Below, in pieces: positions 56,585 through 64,000 of a stretch of DNA of 64,000 nucleotides. Numbering within the stretch: position 1 is the first letter of the stretch; each line of letters starts with the position of its first letter. This DNA is from Ligula intestinalis (Eukaryota; Platyhelminthes; Cestoda; Diphyllobothriidea; Diphyllobothriidae), in contig JAYGXS010000003.1 in assembly GCA_036362985.1 (NCBI GenBank), positions 79,602,949 through 79,666,948 of the forward strand, given 5' to 3'. Under the pieces are notes generated by a model. It was not told the DNA's origin and made no database searches. It was given only the letters and a program-made list of their open reading frames with translations. Position numbers and translations under genes: made by a program.

Positions 56585-57965
56585 AGGCAATGACCGTTCG
56601 CAGATGAATTAGAAGTCACGAAATTGTATGACGTCAATACATTCTGCTCAATTTCTGATCTTCGCCTTATTCAAATTTCTTTCGGGAAAACAATGCTCTA
56701 ATTCACATAGCCAAATATATTTACAAAAATCAGTATATTTGTTGAGAGAGATCTAATCTCACCTTCTGGATTTCCGTTTCTTTACATGTGAGAAGGTGTG
56801 CAAGGAATTGGATTACAGAATGCTCATATGCCAATGTACGGCAGTGCATATACCGGAAGCTTAGAACGAGAAGCCCCAAAAACCATTAATTCAGGAGGGA
56901 ATGAATACGCAACTTCAGTAAGAGAGCGATCAGCAGGTTGATCGAACTTTGTGAAACGAGACTCCGGATCATCACTGGTTTTCATTTCTAAACAGTGCAG
57001 TCAATAAAATACAAAAATGCAATATAATTTAATGTAGGTTTGAATACAAAGTACGGCTACTGGTCCGTCGCAAGAATCGAGCCAATATTTAAAGAAAAAA
57101 GCTTTTGGTGTCTTTTGCAATGCACGCTAAATGGTGTACTGCTGGAATACTTACTACCAAAATGGCAGACTAGGTTTTTAAAGTGCATTCTATTCTTTTC
57201 CTGGATGAATACCGTCGTGAATTAGAAAAACATTATTTTTTCGATGTGAAGGAGAAAACGTCGTACCCTGGAATGAACTGTGCTTCGTGCCCCCTACTAA
57301 GGCCCATTTTCTCTTTTTTAATCAAGTTGGCATAGTTTTGTTGCACAATATACCCTCACTACAGAGATTCTCATAGTCAAAAATACGCATTTCAATCAGT
57401 TAAACTCTGCACACTAAGAGGCTGTAATATGTCACATTTAAGGGAAAAAGGGATTTATTTAAAGGCCTGCGTGCTACGTTTTTAGGATGGCAAAGAAAAC
57501 ACACTGTAGAAAAAGTTTTCCATTTAAACAGCGGGAAGCACCATTGACTTACACGACAACGTCTTTTCATCATACTCAAGAGAGATGAAGAGTGAGCCGT
57601 TAGTGTGACTAATTGGTAACACGAAAAGCAAAAGAACGTTGGATATTTGACCGTGCAAAACGGCTTTTTTCACCTGTACAGAGGCCTAGCGGAGTTGACT
57701 TTTGTGTTTTGCATTCTACCAAACGCTTTTGACTAACCTGTCATTTTGACCGAATGCTTTCATAATTACGGTTATAAATTACAAGGCATGTCACCTTAAG
57801 TATAAAAAACTGCAAAACCAAAAAAACTGTAAAATTATCGTCAACTTTCTAAAATAGCATCTTGCCTGACGAAATTGCGAAATGTACAGTATGCGTTGAG
57901 CACTTCGCCTTTCTTTATTTCTTGAAAACAGCAAATTGCCGATTTGAGTCTTTTCAATTTTCACC
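56585..57965. other. no gene seen
   Basis: AT-rich; the 61-codon frame at 57040-57225 is unrecognised. Confidence 0.3.
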
Positions 57966-57970
57966 AAAAC

Positions 57971-58069
57971 CTTAAAAAACATATTAAGTTTTGGTGGACT
58001 TTCTGTGTCGGTTGCATCTAGCTTCACCAGATAAAACTCATAATCACTTTCGTTTCCTGAGCTATAGAC
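57971..58069 (-). CDS. weak candidate upstream exon of the C2 gene
   Basis: The minus strand reads VYSSGNESDYEFYLVKLDAT then DTESPPKLNMFFK between an AG (58071-58070) and a GT (57970-57969). It is 99 bases, phase 0 at both ends. The peptide is acidic and linker-like, as expected between the membrane anchor and C2 domain of a synaptotagmin. However, the acceptor tract is purine-rich, the donor (AAG then GTTTTG) is poor, and the link to 56571 cannot be tested across the gap. Could be chance. Confidence 0.2.
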
Positions 58070-58407
58070 CTGCCCCTTTTTCGTAAGATTTAAAACAAAA
58101 ACGTCTGTCTCTGTAAACGTTTAGAAAGCAAATTCTGCTCACGTGCCTTTCAGATAAGCTTGATCATATGTGAAAATATTATCTTCAGAAGACTACACCT
58201 ATTTATTTTGCTGTGTGTATCATTGGATTCATTTTGAAAGCACAGCACCGGAAATTTCAAAGCAAAAGTTCGCATAGGAAAGTGCATCTGCGATAGCTGT
58301 TTTTAATCCGAAACTGTAGCCTTATGAAATTTGATGCATGCATTTATGTGCAGCATAGTCATCAGATATTTCAGACTTTGTAGGACGTTGCAGGTTGAAA
58401 TGGCTTT

Positions 58408-58992
58408 AAGAAGAAGAAGAAGCTTCGATCGCCGGGATAATATGTTTACTCGCCTGACGTTTCGATATCCGTCGCGGATTCGTCATCAGAGACATGAGTA
58501 GCAGAAAGGTTAAGTATGCACAGACGTTTGCAGTATTTATAGGACACAGTCATTGCTGCAAACATACAGCCACAATTAACGTTAATTGCCTTCTTGTGCG
58601 TGGACTGCTTGTTGGACGGCACGCGGGCTCTGACCTGTTGAACTTTCATCACGGGCGGTGAGCTCGGTCATGATGATTGCTCGGCCGTCTGGCCCTCCGG
58701 TGTTGATGTAAGATCAGGCGGTGGCCTGCTCATTCCCCAGGTGACGACTTGCTTTGGCCAAATTGAATCTCAGCACTGAATTTGGATTAGGCAAATCGTT
58801 GCACGTGTTTATGGATTGGGGCCCGTGAACCATGAATGAAGTAGTTCTCGGCTCACTTGATTGTTACCTCTTGCGAGAATTTCAGCCTCATCAAATTTGA
58901 CCATGTGACCGGGTCTCATCGAATGAGCCGCAACTTGAGAATTGGCATCATTTCGCCGCACTGCTGCCGCGTGTTCGGCAATTCGCGTCCTG
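58408..58992 (-). pseudogene. PLE family B, left arm of a head-to-head palindrome
   Basis: Starts at about 58992 inside the endonuclease (TRIAEHAAAVRRNDANSQVA) and gives MRPGHMVKFDEAEILARG, then stops and a frameshift through the ELL.SWF.GP segment. The tail resembles that of the right arm. The 3' end has an intact hammerhead and GAAGAAGAAG at 58411-58424, the complement of the TTC tail of the other arm. Confidence 0.85.
58450..58494 (-). ncRNA. hammerhead-like ribozyme, PLE family B left arm, intact core
   Basis: Minus strand: CTGATGA 58489-58483, extra C, stem II ATCCG-CGA-CGGAT with outer GA/TC, GAAA 58463-58460, ACGTC with C17 at 58456, helix I as in 7963-8006. Confidence 0.7.
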
Positions 58993-58994
58993 AG

Positions 58995-59600
58995 AAGAAC
59001 ACGTGGCTGCAGTGCGGCAAAATTATGCCAATTCTCAAGTTGCGACTCATTCGACGAGACCCGGTCACATGGTCAAATTTGATGAGGCCGAAATTCTCGC
59101 AAGAGGTGACAATCGGGTGAGCCGAGAACTACTTGAGTCATGGTTCATGGGCCCCCAATCCATCAACAAGTGCAACGATTTGCCCAATCCATATTCAATG
59201 CTGAGATTCAATTTGGCCAAAGGAAGCTGTCACTTGAGGAATGGGCAGGCCACCGCCTCATCGTACGTCAACACCGGAGGGCCAGACGGCCGAGCAATCA
59301 TCATGACTGAGCTCACCGCCCGTGATGAAAGTTCAACAGGTCAGAGCCCGCGTGCCGTCCAACAAGCAGTCCACGCACAAGAAGGCAATTAACGCTAATT
59401 GTCGCTGTATGCTTGCAGCAATGAGTGTGTCCTGTAAAATAATGCAAACGTCTGTGCATACTTAACCTTTCTGCTAATCATGTCTCTGATGACGAATCCG
59501 CGACGGATATTGAAACGTCAGGCGAATAAACATATTATCCCGGCGATCGAGTGTTCTTCTTCTTCTTCGTCTTCTTTTTCTTCTTCTTCTTCTTCTTCTT
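58995..59600 (+). pseudogene. PLE family B, right arm of a head-to-head palindrome
   Basis: The frame is open from 59003 to a stop at 59390-59392: VAAVRQNYANSQVATHSTRP, GHMVKFDEAEILARGDNRVS, RELLESWFMGPQSINKCNDL, PNPYSMLRFNLAKGSCHLRN, then a tail. This is the C-terminal half of the family B protein after the endonuclease. It begins at nearly the same point as the left arm. The hammerhead and a long TTC tract follow. No frame damage within the kept part. Confidence 0.85.
59481..59525 (+). ncRNA. hammerhead-like ribozyme, PLE family B right arm, intact core
   Basis: CTGATGA 59486-59492, extra C, stem II ATCCG-CGA-CGGAT, GAAA 59512-59515, ACGTC with C17 at 59519. The stem II outer pair is weakened to a wobble by a T at 59511 (C in the left arm). 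Confidence 0.65.
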
Positions 59601-59608
59601 CTTCTTCT
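59553..59608 (+). repeat. (TTC)n microsatellite at PLE end
   Basis: About 18 TTC units with two interruptions directly after the PLE B terminus. A frame on the opposite strand gives a poly-Arg peptide and is not a gene. Confidence 0.9.
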
Positions 59609-59719
59609 CAATCGCTTCCTGGGACACAGATGTTCGCTTGTATGTAAATGGCTTTTTTCGTCCAGAAGTATGCTGGACAAAGTTATAAATAACCGGAGTT
59701 GGTGCACTCACATGACATA

Positions 59720-60090
59720 TGTACAGACGTTAAGGCTCCAGTGGCCGAAGACAGAATTTAGGTGTGTCCGCGGGCCTCCCACCACTTCGCGAGAGGACGA
59801 CGAGACAGACACAGCACATGTTTCCACGCCGTCCAGGCCGTCGTCAGACCGTGACACCTTGCGTCCTGACATCTCCCAACAAGACGCGAAACATGAACGA
59901 CGTAGTGACATAAACAAGCCATCGGAGCATCCTTCTCCCTTCTCCCTTTCTGGTTCCTAAGTATGACTAGAAACTGACTCTTTGAACTATAAACACCTAT
60001 AACCTATAAACAACTATATACATCTTACTCTCCTTAATTACTAAGGATCGTTTGCCCAAACGTTTGTAAACTTTATCCTCACTTGCAGTA
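59720..60090 (+). pseudogene. PLE family C, C-terminal tail and untranslated region
   Basis: 'TTAAGGCTCCAGTGGCCGAA' and later 'GACACCTTGCGTCCTGACAT', 'CTCCCAACAAGACGCGA' match 51720-51885 ('GGCTCCCGTGGCCAAAGGC', 'GACACATTACGTCCTCACAT', 'TTCCCAACAAAACCCGA'). The frame is open to 59958-59960. The hammerhead end is not recognisable. Confidence 0.55.
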
Positions 60091-60181
60091 AATGTCCTAT
60101 CGCATGAAATGCCACCCGGAATTCTGAAATGCGTTTTCGCTGCAAACATATTAATTAAATGTGGTTTCAACAATGACAATT

Positions 60182-60985
60182 GTACAGCCTGATCTCAATA
60201 AATTTTGGTCATATATGGATGCCGGCTTTTTAACGAGCTTCTTTCTGAGCGCTTAGTAAGAGTGTGCAATATGAAAAGTTCGTACTTAAGTAGTATGCCT
60301 TTTTTTATTGATTTTGACTGCTTTTAAAGATTCAAATATATTTTTTGGTAAACATGCAAGAAAAAATTATTGATGGTACGCGATTGGTAGAAAATTACGC
60401 CTTTTGTAAATTTAAAACTTAAAGTACGGGTATCTTTTGGTTTTAAAAAATTCCAATTTTGAGCTATTTTAACAATTTTCAGATGTTCATTCATAAAACA
60501 TCGTATCCGTAAATTTCTTAATGCTGTCTTTACTGTATAAAGCATGCCCCATATCTTTTGCAACATTAAATGAGAACTATATGAGATCTCTCTCAAACTG
60601 TGCGTGAAAACGTACAAAACCTTAAGCATAATGTACAAAGTGCGCAGATTTTTAACCTTGAATTCGAGTTAAGCAGTCAGTAGGTTTTAAAATGATTCGG
60701 AAATTTAGAAACTTTTCAAAACCAAAAAATACACTTTCTTTAAGTATAACATTTAAGGAAGGCGTAATTTACTGCCAAATGAGTACAAAACATAATTTTT
60801 ATCTGCAAATTTTCCAAAAATAAATTCGAATCTATAAGGATATTCAAAATCAATTATTAAAAGCCATACGAATTGAGTAGCTCCTTTTCATAGTACATTC
60901 TTTTTCGTGGCGGTCAGAAAGAAGCTCATTTAAAAGCCGGCATCCAGATTTGACTAGCGTGTATTGTGATTAGGCTGTACGATCG
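60182..60985. mobile_element. fold-back element F, complete inverted-repeat copy
   Basis: The left end (plus) is TGTACAGCCTGATCTCAATA, then GGATGCCGGCTTTTTAACGA and GCTTCTTTCTGA. The right end (minus, from 60985) is GTACAGCCTAATCACAATAC, then GGATGCCGGCTTTTAAATGA and GCTTCTTTCTGA. Arms of roughly 300 bases each continue to match through 'ATTGATTTTGA', 'AAATTACGCCTT' and 'TTTTGGTTTT'. No transposase. A target-site duplication is not evident. The frame at 60324-60638 is inside it and not a gene. Confidence 0.7.
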
Positions 60986-60989
60986 TCAT

Positions 60990-63900
60990 TTACAAAACCA
61001 TACGTTATGGATATTTTTGAACCGAAAACGCATTTCACAATTCCGGGTAACGTTTCATGAGATAGGGAATGTATTGTACATTACTGTACGTGTCTTATGA
61101 TTAATAATATAAGACGTAGAGTAGCCTAACTTGACTTCCTTAACGCCTACGTGAGTATCATCGGTGAAACCTAATAAGTATGACTTTTGCTAAATGATAC
61201 TTTATGTCCTAATGAGGTAATATATAGTATAGAAAAGATAGTTCTTTTTGCTATTTGGATAGCACGGTAAGGTGACTTAAAATTTAAAATGCCTTGGCAA
61301 TTTTAAAAAGGCGTGCAAGTGCACATTATATCTGAACTCTACCTGCTGTTCGTTTGTCTGTCATGAACACTTATAATAATAAATCGTTTATTCTTTTTAC
61401 GGATTAAGGAAAATTTTTCAATAATGCTTATGCATTTTTAAAATGTATTTAAACGCTGTTCTTTTCGCTACAAGCAGCCTTAATAAATACGCGGATATGA
61501 TGCCTTATAATTATGCATTTTAAATAATTAAATAATATCAGCGTGCAAAAAAGTTTTGAGAACCTAAATACAACATTCATCGTGTACATTATTTGAAGCC
61601 TACATAATTGACTACAAAAATTAGTAAAGAAGTAACATGAATTTGAATGTTTTGGTTTATCTTAATTACATTCAATTGTTATAATGCCCTTAACTGTGAC
61701 CCTAGGACGGATTTACAAATTCACATGTTAGATGTAGTTTTTGCAGGAATCCTATAAAATTTTCATTTTCAGCTCAGCATTCTTACAAGGTTTACAAGAT
61801 TTTAATATGTTTGATTATGTCGCGCAATCGTTAATAATTCAACGCCACTTAAGCAATCTTACAACATCGAAACGTAAGCCAGCATTCCATTTAACGCTGT
61901 GTAAGCGAGTATATATACAGTATAGTTCAAAACACATGCAAATGCCTACGTTTTCAAACTATTGGAAAGCGGGCGTGAATCAACATTAAAGTATGTACGA
62001 AAACTTAGAATAATGAACTTACTTCGGAAAATGTGTTACTTAAAATAAATAGGAGGGCTAATAGTTGGTCAAGGAAAACAAATTCTTCTTAAAAATCCCC
62101 AATTTAAGAAGAAGTAAACAGAGACAAATTTGAAAAATAAATTTATATCTTTTCGTCAATTTAAAGACTGACGACGTGAGTTTGATAAGTTCAAAGTAAA
62201 TTATCTAAGTTTATTATTTTCTATGAAAATTTGTAGCTTTTTATTAAGAATTAACTTACACATGGGCATTTAATGCTGAAATATTTTCCAACACTTCCAA
62301 TGACTTCAAGCTGTAGTGTGTATATCAAGATTTATTTTAACGTTAATATGAAAAACTTTAAAATAAAATACATCTTACATAGACTTGCCAAAGATATGGG
62401 TTTCTGGATATTACTTTGCACGAGGATTGACATGTGGGCCTATTAAGAAAGTCCTGCAAATATCAAAACGCGTCGAGCAAAAACGACGTCCGAAACAAAA
62501 GTCGGTAAAAGTAGCTTATGTTGTCTTAGCATTTTTTTCTATGAAAATGGTGGTTTCAGGATTTTGGGGGCTGCGGAAACAGGATAAGCAGAGAAAGTAA
62601 TTTTTAGAAGTAGGTCGTAAGTGGAAAAATGTAGTCGAAGTTATTTCCCGCGGCTGTTGATATTAAGTTGTGCTGCATGTAAATTAAAGGTATTGGCGGT
62701 GCTCCTAATGACAAATTGGACCTCTGATAATTTGGAGTAGATAATTTCCTAACCACCAGTTCGATTTTATTGAATTTCAAAAAAACCTACAATTTGGTAA
62801 TCAGGTTTTTTGAAAAAATTTCAATGTTAATATAAATAAGGAAAACCTACCTCAATACAATAAAATTAAAATTCATATCGTAGTTATTAAAGTATATTCC
62901 ACTGCGTATCCTAATTTTCCACCCATAACACCCTATAAATACAGACCTTGTGAGACAAAATGCTGGTAATAGAGATAAATTGGCGGTAATGCCTAACCTG
63001 CTGTTGCCAAAAAGTCTCATATTTGTTCTCTGATGAATAAAAACACATTTTAAAATAAGTAACCCCTCTAAAAATTACTTATTTTCTTAACTGCATCTTA
63101 CGAAATTCTGAATATATTACGAATTTTTAATTTTCATGATGATAAATGATACAGTTTGACTGCAAATGACGGAACGTGCTTTTCCACTTATCGTTAAATT
63201 TTTTCTGTCAAAGGGGACTATGTCATAGCTCTGTTGTACGCTTGCGAAGGTAAAAAGGGTGACTATGTTGATGATATTTTCTGGACATGTTTATTACTTT
63301 TCTATCTCTTCAGTTTATAAGTTACGCATTAGTGGAAATGTTTGTGTACAACAATTATATTCGTTCATAATTAATACTTAATAAGATAAGCTTTTACTTA
63401 AATGCTTGCGATAATGGATGAGCAGCTTTGCTTACGACCTTCTTTAAATTGATGCGATAAAGCGAAATGCGCTCAACATTTTTTTCACTTCTTTTCCAAA
63501 AGCTGAATAGGTGGGCGAAACTGTTGAAAAATAAACTGTTCCTTGTTTCTGGAAACATAAGCGATTCCTTTGAATTGGCTTCACAAACATTTGAGTGAAT
63601 TCGGACTTTATCTTGTGTTTCTGGAGTTGATCTATTTTAAACTTCCCTTACTTCTTTTGGGGCCCTTTCATAGCACAATTCATATTAATAAACAGTTTGG
63701 TTCTGACGTGCATAAACATTTTTTTCAATATTAAAAAAACTCTCAATTTCGTTAAATTTAATGTGCATTACCCTTACTTTATCTAAGTAAAGGAGCGATC
63801 CACTTAATTTAATACCTTTCTGAGGATGAAATCCACTGAGAAGATTGAAAAAAACGTAACCAAATATATGCTTAACAACCAATTTAATTTTCCCTTGGAA

Positions 63901-64000
63901 ATTGCACCGTTTCTGGCCAATAGTTTATACTGTATGCTCATTTTTAATTGAATTCAACAACCCTGTTGCCGGGTCGAAATTAAGTGGTGTCTACTTGAAC
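60990..64000. other. no gene seen; AT-rich
   Basis: Only short frames. 61090-61150 resembles the segment downstream of the PLE C terminus at 35525-35570 (ACTTGACTTCCTTAA..., GAGTATCATCGGTGA), so a decayed end may lie there. Nothing else is recognised to the window end. Confidence 0.3.

Noticed and set aside
59474..59707. Arg-rich minus frame
   Set aside because: Translation of the (TTC)n tract on the opposite strand; low complexity.
1..64000. CRISPR array, operons, prophage or other prokaryotic systems
   Set aside because: No regularly spaced repeats, no long gene-dense frames, and clear eukaryotic introns and retroelements.

Overview
This window looks like eukaryotic, repeat-dense, AT-rich DNA with no bacterial-style gene packing. 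The retroelement content points to a flatworm, most likely a tapeworm with a large genome (Spirometra/Diphyllobothrium-like). That assignment is inference from family resemblance. The elements are several Penelope-like element (PLE) families carrying a GIY-YIG endonuclease, an RTE-type LINE tail, and tRNA-derived SINEs. I see only one convincing host gene. It is a synaptotagmin-like C2-domain gene on the minus strand, with two phase-matched exons (56286-56571 next to a 10-base N gap, and 52761-52854) separated by a 3.4 kb intron. A weak third exon candidate lies upstream at 57971-58069.

Layout: 1-12 kb holds scattered PLE fragments, unclassified dispersed repeats and a fold-back element. 12.7-13.6 kb is a decayed RTE-like LINE. 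14.3-17.65 kb holds the best-preserved element, a PLE (family A) with reverse transcriptase and GIY-YIG endonuclease, joined head-to-head to a 5'-truncated second copy. 18-36 kb is a mixture of SINEs, fold-back arms and fragments of PLE families B, C and D. 37-46 kb is mostly unidentifiable AT-rich sequence with a few PLE pieces. 46.9-52.1 kb is a cluster of PLE family C fragments. 52.7-58.1 kb is the synaptotagmin-like gene, with a PLE D insertion in its intron. 58.4-59.6 kb is a near-perfect head-to-head PLE B palindrome. 60.2-61.0 kb is a fold-back element. The last 3 kb is AT-rich with nothing recognisable.

The main theme is that PLE 3' ends here carry hammerhead-ribozyme-like motifs: CUGANGA, a stem II hairpin, GAAA, then a very short helix III and a UH cleavage site. 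I count about nine copies with an intact core and about ten decayed ones, across four PLE families. In families A, B and D helix III is a self-complementary four-base stretch (AGCU or ACGU) with no loop, which predicts cleavage as a dimer. In family C it is a short hairpin, or a six-base palindrome in one copy. Hammerheads in PLEs are established knowledge. What looks unusual here is the density, the coexisting helix III designs, and at least seven head-to-head PLE pairs that place a ribozyme-bearing 3' end outward on both sides.

Family letters A-D, R1-R5, S1-S2 and F are my own labels for sequences that match one another inside this window; they are not database names.
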